From: an uncultured bacterium | GTDB taxonomy: Bacteria; Bacillota; Clostridia; Lachnospirales; Lachnospiraceae | Reading direction: 5' to 3' | NCBI GenBank assembly: GCA_905214675.1 | Contig: CAJMMS010000021.1 | Coordinates: 1-28,971, forward strand | Length of the DNA: 28,971 nucleotides | Shown: positions 22,691 through 28,971 of the stretch, piece by piece | Numbering within the stretch: the first letter of the stretch is position 1 | How the letters are laid out: each line of letters begins with the position of its first letter | Made by a program: the position numbers and the translations under genes | The notes under the pieces: model-generated | Seen by the model: only the letters and a program-made list of their open reading frames with translations | The model's database searches: none | What the model was told of the DNA's origin: nothing

Positions 22691-24124
22691 ATGAGTAATA
22701 CAGCACAAAACTTGGCAAGTACAAGAATCGCTTCTTTACTTGATGAGAACAGCTTTGTTGAAATCGGAGGTTGTGTGACTGCCAGAAACACAGATTTCAA
22801 TCTGAAGCAGACAGCAACACCGTCAGACGGTGTAATCACAGGTTATGGTGTGATCGACGGCAATCTGGTTTATGTTTACAGCCAGGATGCATCTGTACTG
22901 GGTGGCACCATCGGTGAAATGCATGCAAAGAAAATCGCACGTCTGTACGATATGGCATTAAAGATGGGTGCACCGGTGATCGGACTGATCGACTGTGCAG
23001 GTATCCGTCTGCAGGAAGCAACCGATGCGCTGAACGCACTGGGTGAGATTTATGCAAAGCAGGTACTGGCATCTGGTGTAATTCCACAGATCACAGCTGT
23101 ATTTGGTACATGCGGCGGCGGTATGGCGCTTATGCCGGCACTGACTGATTTTACGTTTATGGAGAGCAGGAATGCAAAATTATTTGTAAATTCTCCAAAT
23201 GCACTGGATGGAAACGAAGTTTCCAAATGCAACACCGCATCCGCCAAATTCCAGAGTGAGGACGCAGGACTGGTTGACTTTACAGGCAGCGAAGACGAAG
23301 TGCTTTCCGGTATCCGCAAGCTGGTAACTCTGCTTCCGGCAAACAACGAAGAGGACGCAGTGGATGACTGCAGCGATGATCTGAACCGTGTATGTGCAGA
23401 CCTTGCAAACGCAGCAGGCGATACCGCAATCCTTCTTTCAAATATTGCAGATGACCAGGATTTTGTTGAGACAAAAGCAGACTATGCAAAAGAGATGGTA
23501 ACCGGATTTATGAAACTGAACGGAACGACTGTAGGAGCCGTTGCAAACCGTACCGAAGTTTACGGTGCGGATGGTGAGAAAGCAGAAGAATTTGACGCAG
23601 TCCTGACTGCAAGAGGAGCAAGAAAAGCAGCCAGATTCGTAAAATTCTGTGATGCTTTCAATATCCCGGTCCTGACACTGACCAACGTAACCGGTTTTAA
23701 GGCAGACAAACATTCTGAAAGATGCATTGCAGCCGCAGTTGCAGAGATGACACATGCATTTGCAGATGCTACCGTTCCGAAGGTCAATGTGATCATCGGA
23801 AAAGCTTACGGAAGTGCTTATGTTGCCATGAACAGCAAGGCAGTCGGAGCAGATCTGACTTATGCATGGGAAGATGCGAGCATTGGCATGATGGATGCAA
23901 AACTGGCAGCCAAGATCATGTATGCTGACGCTGACGCAGCTACGATAGGCGAGAAGGCAGCAGAATATGCGAGCCTGCAGGAGAGCGTACAGTCCGCAGC
24001 AGCGAGAGGATATGTTGATACCATCATTTCCGCAGACGACACCAGAAAATATGTAATCGGTGCATTTGAAATGTTATTCACAAAGAGAGAAGACCGACCG
24101 GCGAAAAAACATGGCACGGTATAA
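22691..24124 (+). CDS. Acyl-CoA carboxyltransferase subunit, divergent MmdA/12S type
   Basis: This is the biotin-dependent carboxyltransferase that would move CO2 between an acyl-CoA and carboxybiotin. The 477 residues form two crotonase-like halves. In the N-half, SLLDENSFVEIGG, SDGVITGYGVIDGNLVYVYSQDASVLGGTIGEMHAKKI and ASGVIPQITAVFGTCGGGMALMPALTDF follow the family closely. In the C-half, TGFMKLNGTTVGAVANRT and the last AFEMLFTKREDRPAKKHG match the propionyl/methylmalonyl group. It is shorter than the usual 510-530 residues. The normal DSGGARIQEG oxyanion segment reads DCAGIRLQEA, and the usual GPEVVKTVTGE region reads FVNSPNALDG. The acyl-CoA substrate is therefore uncertain: methylmalonyl-, malonyl- or another CoA is possible. 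It is the first gene of a five-gene operon. Confidence 0.85.
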   Translation: MSNTAQNLASTRIASLLDENSFVEIGGCVTARNTDFNLKQTATPSDGVITGYGVIDGNLVYVYSQDASVLGGTIGEMHAKKIARLYDMALKMGAPVIGLIDCAGIRLQEATDALNALGEIYAKQVLASGVIPQITAVFGTCGGGMALMPALTDFTFMESRNAKLFVNSPNALDGNEVSKCNTASAKFQSEDAGLVDFTGSEDEVLSGIRKLVTLLPANNEEDAVDDCSDDLNRVCADLANAAGDTAILLSNIADDQDFVETKADYAKEMVTGFMKLNGTTVGAVANRTEVYGADGEKAEEFDAVLTARGARKAARFVKFCDAFNIPVLTLTNVTGFKADKHSERCIAAAVAEMTHAFADATVPKVNVIIGKAYGSAYVAMNSKAVGADLTYAWEDASIGMMDAKLAAKIMYADADAATIGEKAAEYASLQESVQSAAARGYVDTIISADDTRKYVIGAFEMLFTKREDRPAKKHGTV

Positions 24125-24138
24125 GTGAGGTGGATAAT

Positions 24139-24885
24139 ATGAAGCGAAAATTAAAAAGTTTATTAGCGATCATCTGTGTACTGGCACTGACACTTGCCAT
24201 GTCCGTATGTGCTTTCGCAGCAGATGAAGTGACAGAGGAAGAAGCTGCAAACTACAAATCCGCAGCAGAGACTCTGATCTCACAGATTTCCGGATTTTCG
24301 GATGAAGATATCGAAACCTATCTGGCACAGAATGATGCATTTACGACAGAAGTACTGGAATCCTGGAAGAGCGTAAAAGATGAACTGGGTGCTTATTCTT
24401 CCATCGTTTCGCAGGAAGTGGAAAAAGATGGTGAGCAGGTTACCGTTTCTACCGTTGCCCAGTTTGAAAAAGCAAAGGCAGATGTTGCGCTGACTCTGGA
24501 TCTGAGTAAACAGGCATATACAAGTATGACTTACAGTGTACAGTATTCTCTGGCAGATAATATGCAGCGTGCCGGAATGAATACACTGATGGGCATCGGT
24601 ATCGTATTTCTGATGCTGGTATTCTTAAGTTTTGTGATCGGTCTGTTCAAATACATAGACAAGATCCAGAATGCCGGTAAGAAAAAAGCAGCAGAGGAAG
24701 CACCAAAAGCAGAAGCAGCACCTGCACCGGCAATCGCCCAGAGCGAAGCGGCAGATGAAGATTTTGCAGATGACCTGGAACTGGTAGCGGTTATTTCCGC
24801 AGCGATCGCAGCTTACGAAAATACTTCAGGAGACAGTTTTGTTGTCCGTTCAATCAAGAAATCAAATAAATGGCACAGAGCCTGA
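24139..24885 (+). CDS. OadG-like gamma subunit with an exported N-terminal domain
   Basis: The protein of about 248 residues resembles the small gamma subunit of Na+-translocating decarboxylases at its C-terminus only. It starts with a signal peptide (MKRKLKSLLAIICVLALTLA, cleavage likely after AFAA near residue 29). Residues 30-145 form an exported acidic domain (ETYLAQNDAFTTEVLESWKSVKDELG and so on). One membrane segment lies near 150-172, then comes an Ala/Pro/Glu-rich cytoplasmic linker with APKAEAAPAPA. The final ELVAVISAAIAAYE...FVVRSIKK is the OadG tail. Ordinary OadG is about 80-120 residues without the exported part. GAGGTG at 24127-24132 supports ATG 24139 over the GTG at 24130. Neighbours confirm a role in the decarboxylase complex, anchoring alpha parts to the beta subunit. 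Confidence 0.8.
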   Translation: MKRKLKSLLAIICVLALTLAMSVCAFAADEVTEEEAANYKSAAETLISQISGFSDEDIETYLAQNDAFTTEVLESWKSVKDELGAYSSIVSQEVEKDGEQVTVSTVAQFEKAKADVALTLDLSKQAYTSMTYSVQYSLADNMQRAGMNTLMGIGIVFLMLVFLSFVIGLFKYIDKIQNAGKKKAAEEAPKAEAAPAPAIAQSEAADEDFADDLELVAVISAAIAAYENTSGDSFVVRSIKKSNKWHRA

Positions 24886-24899
24886 CAGGAGGATTTGAA

Positions 24900-25268
24900 A
24901 TGAAAACATATACAATCACAGTAAATGGTACAGCTTATGATGTAACAGTAGAAGAAGGAACAGGAAGTGCAGCACCTACAGCACCAAAGGCAGCTACAAA
25001 AGCAGCACCGAAAGCAGCTCCAAAAGCAGCTCCGAAGGCAGCGGCAGGTGCAGGTGCTATTAAAGTAGAAGCTTCCGTACCGGGCAAAGTCCTGAAAATC
25101 GAAGCTTCTGCAGGACAGAGCGTAAAAGCAGGTGACAACATCATCATTCTGGAAGCTATGAAGATGGAGATCCCTGTAGTAGCACCTCAGGACGGAACCG
25201 TTGCAAGCATTGATGTTGCAGTTGGTGCAGCAGTTGAAAATGGTGATGTTCTGGCAACCATGAACTAA
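24900..25268 (+). CDS. Biotin carboxyl carrier protein of the decarboxylase complex
   Basis: This 122-residue mobile biotin carrier shuttles CO2 between carboxyltransferase and the beta subunit. An N-terminal beta segment (MKTYTITVNGTAYDVTVEEG) is followed by a flexible Ala/Pro/Lys linker (about residues 22-50) of repeated APKA units. The biotinyl domain has the lysine K88 in EAMKMEIP, 34 residues from the end, as is canonical. AGGAGG at 24887-24892 fixes the start; a longer frame from 24870 overlaps the OadG-like gene. It resembles the 1.3S subunit of transcarboxylase and MmdC. It is the only biotin domain among the five genes, so both carboxyltransferases must use it. Confidence 0.95.
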   Translation: MKTYTITVNGTAYDVTVEEGTGSAAPTAPKAATKAAPKAAPKAAPKAAAGAGAIKVEASVPGKVLKIEASAGQSVKAGDNIIILEAMKMEIPVVAPQDGTVASIDVAVGAAVENGDVLATMN

Positions 25269-25286
25269 GATATTGGAGGTTGAATT

Positions 25287-26435
25287 ATGTCATACGTAAT
25301 CGATACGTTGTCCAACCTGCTCCATCAAACGGCGTTTTTTAACCTGACCTGGGGAAACTACCTGATGATCGCAGTTGCCTGTGTATTCCTTTTCCTGGCA
25401 ATCGCAAAAGGTTTTGAACCGCTGCTTCTGGTTCCGATCGCATTCGGTATGCTTCTGGTTAATATTTATCCGGATATCATGGCATCACCGGAAGAGACAT
25501 CAAACGGTGTAGGTGGACTTTTACATTATTTCTATTTACTGGATGAGTGGAGTATTCTGCCGTCCCTGATCTTTATGGGTGTCGGTGCGATGACGGACTT
25601 TGGTCCGCTGATCGCAAATCCGATCAGTTTCCTGCTCGGTGCAGCAGCACAGCTTGGTATCTATGCAGCTTACTTTCTGGCAATTCTGATGGGATTCAAC
25701 GGAAAAGCAGCAGCAGCGATCTCCATTATCGGCGGTGCTGACGGCCCGACTTCCATCTTCCTTGCAGGAAAACTGGGACAGTCCGCACTGATGGGACCGA
25801 TCGCCGTGGCAGCATATTCTTACATGTCACTGGTGCCGATCATTCAGCCGCCTATCATGAAGCTTCTGACCACAGAAAAAGAACGTAAGATCAAAATGCA
25901 ACAGCTTCGTCCGGTTTCCAAACTGGAGAAGATCCTGTTCCCGATCATCATCACGATCGTTGTATGTATGATCCTGCCGACAACAGCACCGCTGGTTGGT
26001 ATGCTGATGCTCGGTAACCTGTTCCGCGAGAGCGGCGTTGTAAAACAGCTGACAGAAACTGCTTCAAACGCAATGATGTACATCGTAGTTATCCTGCTTG
26101 GTACTTCTGTAGGTGCATCTACAAGTGCAGAAGCATTCCTGAACCTGGATACTCTGAAAATCGTAGCACTTGGTCTGATCGCATTCGCATTCGGTACCGC
26201 GGGCGGTATCCTGTTCGGTAAACTGATGTGCAAACTCTCAGGCGGCAAGATCAACCCGCTGATCGGTTCCGCAGGTGTATCTGCCGTGCCAATGGCAGCC
26301 CGTGTATCTCAGAAAGTCGGTGCAGAGGCAGATCCGACCAACTTCCTGCTGATGCATGCAATGGGACCAAACGTAGCAGGTGTTATCGGTACAGCCGTAG
26401 CTGCCGGTACATTCATGGCTATTTTCGGTGTATAA
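25287..26435 (+). CDS. Sodium ion-translocating decarboxylase beta subunit (OadB/MmdB)
   Basis: The integral membrane subunit decarboxylates carboxybiotin and couples this to Na+ export. The 382 residues form about nine to eleven hydrophobic segments. Diagnostic stretches are GADGPTSIFLAGKLG near residues 150-164, the aspartate-bearing sodium-site region; GTSVGASTSAEAFL near 272-285; and the C-terminal GSAGVSAVPMAARVSQKVG near 326-344. Length and motifs fit the beta subunits of oxaloacetate, methylmalonyl-CoA and glutaconyl-CoA decarboxylases, which cannot be told apart by this subunit alone. A ribosome site (TTGGAGGT before the ATG) is clear. It lies between the biotin carrier and the 5S-like gene. 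Confidence 0.95.
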   Translation: MSYVIDTLSNLLHQTAFFNLTWGNYLMIAVACVFLFLAIAKGFEPLLLVPIAFGMLLVNIYPDIMASPEETSNGVGGLLHYFYLLDEWSILPSLIFMGVGAMTDFGPLIANPISFLLGAAAQLGIYAAYFLAILMGFNGKAAAAISIIGGADGPTSIFLAGKLGQSALMGPIAVAAYSYMSLVPIIQPPIMKLLTTEKERKIKMQQLRPVSKLEKILFPIIITIVVCMILPTTAPLVGMLMLGNLFRESGVVKQLTETASNAMMYIVVILLGTSVGASTSAEAFLNLDTLKIVALGLIAFAFGTAGGILFGKLMCKLSGGKINPLIGSAGVSAVPMAARVSQKVGAEADPTNFLLMHAMGPNVAGVIGTAVAAGTFMAIFGV

Positions 26436-26466
26436 CAGTTTTAAAATATTTAGGAGGATATAGATC

Positions 26467-27897
26467 ATGGCAGATATTGCAAAAAAGCAGAATAATGCAA
26501 AAAAACCAGTTGGTATTACAGAAACAATTCTGCGTGACGCACATCAGTCTCTGATTGCAACCCGTATGACAACAGAGCAGATGCTTCCGATCGTAGAGAA
26601 AATGGATCAGGTTGGATATCATTCCGTAGAATGCTGGGGAGGTGCAACTTTCGATGCTTCCTTACGTTTCCTGAAAGAAGATCCATGGGAAAGACTTCGT
26701 AAATTCCGTGCCGGATTTAAAAACACAAAACTGCAGATGCTGTTCCGTGGACAGAACATCCTGGGATACCGTCCGTATGCAGATGATGTGGTAGAATATT
26801 TCGTACAGAAATCCATCGCAAACGGTATCGATATCATCCGTATTTTTGACTGTATGAATGACCTGCGTAACCTGCAGACCGCAGTCAAAGCAGCAAACAA
26901 AGAAAAAGGACATGCACAGGTAGCACTGTCCTACACGCTCGGTGATGCTTATACACTGGATTACTGGACAAAAATGGCAAAAGACGTTGAAAACATGGGT
27001 GCAGACTCTATCTGTATCAAAGACATGGCAGGTCTTCTGCTTCCGTACAAAGCAACGGAACTGGTAACTGCCCTGAAAAAAGCAGTTAAGATCCCGGTTC
27101 AGCTGCATACACACTACACCTCCGGTGTCGCTTCCATGACTTACCTGAAAGCCGTAGAAGCCGGTATCGATGTCATCGATACCGCAATGTCACCGTTCGC
27201 ACTGGGAACTTCCCAGCCGGCAACCGAAGTTATGGTAGAGACCTTCAAAGGCACACCGTACGATACCGGACTGGATCAGAAGCTTCTGGCAGAGATCGCT
27301 GATTACTTCAGACCGATCCGTGACAATGCACTGGAAACCGGACTGCTCAATCCGAAGAACATGGGCGTAAACATCAAGACACTGCTGTACCAGGTACCGG
27401 GCGGAATGCTTTCCAACCTGACTTCTCAGTTGAAAGAACAGCACGCAGAAGACAAGTTCTACGATGTTCTGGAAGAAGTACCGCGTGTAAGAAAAGATCT
27501 CGGTGAGTGTCCTCTGGTTACACCGTCCTCACAGATCGTTGGTACACAGGCTGTATTTAACGTGATCATGGGCGAGCGTTACAAGATGGTAACCAAAGAG
27601 ACCAAAGATGTTCTGGCAGGTAAATACGGTGCAACCGCAAAACCGTTCAACAAAGAAGTTCAGAAGAAGTGCATCGGCGATGCGAAGATCATCACATGCC
27701 GTCCGGCAGACCTTCTGGAGCCGGAGCTGGATAAACTGGAGAAAGAAATGGCTCAGTGGAAACAGCAGGATGAAGATGTGCTGACCTACGCACTGTTCCC
27801 ACAGGTAGCCGTAGACTTCTTCAAATACAGAGAAGCACAGCAGACAAAAGTAGACCAGACCGTAGCAGATACCAAAAACGGAGCATATCCGGTATAA
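26467..27897 (+). CDS. Oxaloacetate/pyruvate carboxyltransferase subunit, 5S/OadA type without biotin domain
   Basis: The 476-residue protein has the TIM-barrel carboxyltransferase domain that exchanges CO2 between oxaloacetate and carboxybiotin. TETILRDAHQSLIATRM near residues 18-34 carries the metal-binding aspartate (D24). MLFRGQNILGYRPYADDVVEYF, IKDMAGLLLPYKATELV with the carbamylated-lysine region, and the metal HxH at H214/H216 (LHTHYTSG) follow. The C-terminal PYC/OAD-type helical domain ends with ADLLEPELDKLEKEM near residue 420-435. The protein stops there; the biotinyl domain that ends OadA of Klebsiella type is missing, as in the 5S subunit of propionibacterial transcarboxylase. 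TAGGAGG at 26450-26456 supports the ATG. A terminator follows, ending the operon. Confidence 0.94.
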   Translation: MADIAKKQNNAKKPVGITETILRDAHQSLIATRMTTEQMLPIVEKMDQVGYHSVECWGGATFDASLRFLKEDPWERLRKFRAGFKNTKLQMLFRGQNILGYRPYADDVVEYFVQKSIANGIDIIRIFDCMNDLRNLQTAVKAANKEKGHAQVALSYTLGDAYTLDYWTKMAKDVENMGADSICIKDMAGLLLPYKATELVTALKKAVKIPVQLHTHYTSGVASMTYLKAVEAGIDVIDTAMSPFALGTSQPATEVMVETFKGTPYDTGLDQKLLAEIADYFRPIRDNALETGLLNPKNMGVNIKTLLYQVPGGMLSNLTSQLKEQHAEDKFYDVLEEVPRVRKDLGECPLVTPSSQIVGTQAVFNVIMGERYKMVTKETKDVLAGKYGATAKPFNKEVQKKCIGDAKIITCRPADLLEPELDKLEKEMAQWKQQDEDVLTYALFPQVAVDFFKYREAQQTKVDQTVADTKNGAYPV

Positions 27898-27945
27898 TCT
27901 GAGAATCGGATCAAAAACAGTCTGTTTATAGCAGAGATTTACAGG

Positions 27946-27993
27946 ACTCTTCCACAGGAAACGCGAAAGCGTGGAATGTGGGGGAGTTTTTTT
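27946..27993 (+). terminator. Rho-independent terminator of the decarboxylase operon
   Basis: ACTCTTCCACA (27946-27956) pairs with TGTGGGGGAGT (27977-27987), with two G-U pairs. An inner ACGC/GCGT stem is capped by a GAAA tetraloop (27961-27972). A run of seven T follows at 27987-27993. Confidence 0.92.
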
Positions 27994-28198
27994 GATGTAA
28001 AAATATCCCACGGATATGTTTGAAAAAATTACCAAAATTCAGAAGATATTCTATAAGATTCTTCCGGGAAGACGAATATAATAACATCAAAGAGAATCTT
28101 TTGTAGATTTTGCATTGTAACGGCGAGGATATGACACAGTTATAATTGTGGTTTTGAAAAAAATGGGTAGGATCCCATCTTTGACAGTTAGAAAGATA
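27994..28198. other. AT-rich spacer between the operon and IS relics
   Basis: About 200 bases without a supportable gene. Short inverted repeats occur (ATGGG at 28163-28167 with CCCAT at 28174-28178). The last 45 bases could include the outer end of the degraded insertion sequence on the right, but its partner end cannot be identified in the window. Confidence 0.5.
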
Positions 28199-28244
28199 AA
28201 AAATGTCTACAAACCCAGTAAATATGGGCGTTGTAGACATTTTT
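28199..28244 (-). terminator. Strong bidirectional hairpin next to the transposase relic
   Basis: AAAAATGTCTACAA (28199-28212) pairs perfectly with TTGTAGACATTTTT (28231-28244), a 14-bp stem. An inner CCCA/TGGG pair (28214-28217, 28225-28228) is also present. Both flanks give A/T runs, so it can stop transcription from either side. It lies 25 bases past the stop of the minus-strand transposase relic and probably came with that element. Confidence 0.75.
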
Positions 28245-28268
28245 CTTTTCGTAACGATATGTGCTATA

Positions 28269-28575
28269 TTACAATTCTTTTGATTTAATCTGTTTGGTTT
28301 CTTTAATAATTGTTCGCATGGATGCTTTTGTGATAAATTCATAATCCGTTCTGAAACCAAATGTTTTATGCAATGTATCAGTTAATGCTGTTCTTGGATA
28401 AGATGGAATATATCCACTTGCGGTATTCAACAGTGTCATCTGCATGGAGCGTAATGTCGTAAGGATCTTGCTGGACGTATAAGCATTTCCAAGTTTCTTT
28501 TCTAACAGACGATAGAGTAAAAGGCTGATATAACAAGTAGTGTAAAATAGTTTGTATTTTTTATGGCAGTTGCAA
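28269..28575 (-). pseudogene. C-terminal remnant of an IS4/IS1634-type transposase
   Basis: About 100 residues on the minus strand match the end of a DDE transposase of the IS4/IS1634 kind: CYISLLLYRLLEKKLGNAYT, then TLRSMQMTLLNTASGYIPSY, then TLHKTFGFRTDYEFITKASM and a Lys-rich end with a TAA stop at 28269. The catalytic DDE core and the N-terminal two thirds are missing. The frame stays open to 28619, but those first residues are antisense of the neighbouring IS256 fragment and not transposase. So the element was cut near 28570-28580 by or before the IS256 event. It cannot be active. The exact family is a recollection of the motif style and would need a search. Confidence 0.75.
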
Positions 28576-28770
28576 AAGAACAAATCTTTATATGCCTGTG
28601 GTATGAGTACACGTGACATCCACGACCAGCTCCAGGATCTTTATGGAATTGAGCTGTCAGCTGAAATGGTCAGCAAGATCACAGACAAGATACTTCCTTA
28701 GGTTAAGGAATGGCAGTCCCGTCCTCTGAACCCGGTTTATCCGTTTGTCTTTATGGACTGTATTCATTAT
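28573..28770 (+). pseudogene. Fragment of an IS256-family (mutator) transposase with an amber stop
   Basis: In the frame of ATG 28603 the sequence reads KSLYACGMSTRDIHDQLQDL, then YGIELSAEMVSKITDKILP, then a TAG stop at 28699-28701, then VKEWQSRPLNPVYPFVFMDC followed by IHY. This is a central block of an IS256-type transposase: GMSTRDI, ISKITDK and the first catalytic aspartate in the FMD-C-IHY stretch are recognisable. It begins abruptly at about 28573, where similarity to the previous transposase ends, and is lost after about 28770. The fragment is therefore dead three times over: cut at both ends and interrupted by a stop. Confidence 0.85.
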
Positions 28771-28785
28771 CCAATGCATCGTAAA

Positions 28786-28809
28786 ACCCCTTGCTTCAGC
28801 TATGGAGAT
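28786..28809 (+). mobile_element. Possible decayed right end of an IS605-like element
   Basis: CCCCTTGC, loop TTCA, GCTATGGAG (28787-28807) closely resembles the hairpin that closes the right ends of many IS200/IS605 elements (CCCCTTGCTTTAGCTATGGGG type). One G of the 3' arm is now A. It lies just where the IS256 similarity stops. This rests on remembered element ends, not a search. Confidence 0.45.
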
Positions 28810-28852
28810 ATAAGATGCGTCCATTGAATTTACGCAAGTAATTGAGATGGAC

Positions 28853-28874
28853 AAAATAATAATTGTATTATTTT
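28853..28874 (+). mobile_element. Left-end hairpin of the IS200/IS605 element and tnpA promoter
   Basis: AAAATAATA (28853-28861) and TATTATTTT (28866-28874) form a perfect 9-bp stem with an ATTG loop, the kind of subterminal hairpin that TnpA of this family binds as single strand. A promoter TTGTAT (28863-28868), 17 bases, TATAAT (28886-28891) overlaps its loop and right arm. Confidence 0.55.
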
Positions 28875-28897
28875 TAAAAATATAGTATAATACAAAT

Positions 28898-28971
28898 ATG
28901 AATACAATATATAAATCAAACCACAATATCGTCTATTCCTGCAAATATCATGTAGTATGGTGCCCGAAATA
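28898..28971 (+). CDS. tnpA: IS200/IS605-family transposase TnpA, 5' end only
   Basis: The first 25 residues begin MNTIYKSNHNIVYSCKYHVV and continue WCPKY at the window edge. This is the N-terminal strand and helix of a Y1 (HUH) single-strand transposase of the IS200/IS605 family, where xYHxVWCPKYR is the hallmark. The HUH histidines and the catalytic tyrosine lie beyond the window, so activity cannot be judged. No ribosome site precedes the ATG, and the -10 box ends only seven bases upstream, so the message would be almost leaderless, fitting the tight expression common in this family. The gene is intact as far as it goes. Confidence 0.85.
   Translation, partial: MNTIYKSNHNIVYSCKYHVVWCPK

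Noticed and set aside
24960..25050. Short tandem repeat that could be read as a repeat array
   Set aside because: It encodes the APKA linker of the biotin carrier; such Ala/Pro/Lys linkers are normal there.
27926..28360. 144-residue minus-strand ORF over the terminator and hairpin
   Set aside because: It spans two stem-loops and the transposase relic in another frame, and shows no domain.
28657..28926. 89-residue minus-strand ORF at the right end
   Set aside because: Antisense of the IS256 fragment and tnpA start; no ribosome site or similarity.
1..28971. CRISPR arrays, tRNA and rRNA genes
   Set aside because: No regularly spaced repeats and no tRNA or rRNA signatures were seen on either strand.

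Overview
The window looks like chromosomal DNA of a Gram-positive anaerobe of the Lachnospiraceae (Bacillota, Clostridia). The reasons are strong AGGAGG-type ribosome sites, a SpoIIM-like sporulation protein, a tyrosine T-box, RNase Y, two DacF-type carboxypeptidases and a biotin/Na+ decarboxylase cluster. The last ~800 bases hold insertion-sequence relics of kinds common in gut Lachnospiraceae. The family is inferred from gene content and style; the genus cannot be fixed from the sequence alone.

Layout. 10-4939: HAD phosphatase, rny behind its own promoter, a spoIIM-like gene, a xerD-like recombinase, and on the opposite strand a short precorrin-2 dehydrogenase whose end overlaps xerD. 5090-7918: a compact thiamine salvage operon thiE-thiD-thiW-thiM with no visible TPP riboswitch. 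8009-9681: DAHP synthase, then a structured 165-base spacer with a 13-codon ORF, then rnhA. 9685-11865: a two-gene polysaccharide-type ABC exporter. 11862-16424: a tyrosine T-box leader, tyrS, an unlisted 49-residue membrane ORF, and alaS. 16459-16785: rpsU with its own promoter, leader hairpin and terminator. 16893-22464: two DacF-type D,D-carboxypeptidases flank a metallophosphoesterase, scpA, scpB and a zinc-phospholipase-C-like gene. The metallophosphoesterase has no ribosome site and may be read from a leaderless mRNA.

22606-27993 is the most distinctive metabolic unit: five genes between a promoter and a terminator. They encode an acyl-CoA carboxyltransferase of divergent sequence, an OadG-like subunit with a large exported domain, a free biotin carrier, the Na+-pumping beta subunit, and a 5S/OadA-type carboxyltransferase lacking its own biotin domain. 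Two carboxyltransferases therefore appear to share one biotin carrier and one membrane pump. This would be a hybrid of propionibacterial transcarboxylase and the Na+ decarboxylases.

The right end (28160-28971) is a scrap heap of mobile elements. It contains a truncated IS4/IS1634-type transposase tail, an IS256 fragment broken by an amber stop, a decayed IS605-like end hairpin, and the start of an IS200/IS605 tnpA that runs off the window. No tRNA, rRNA or CRISPR array was seen.
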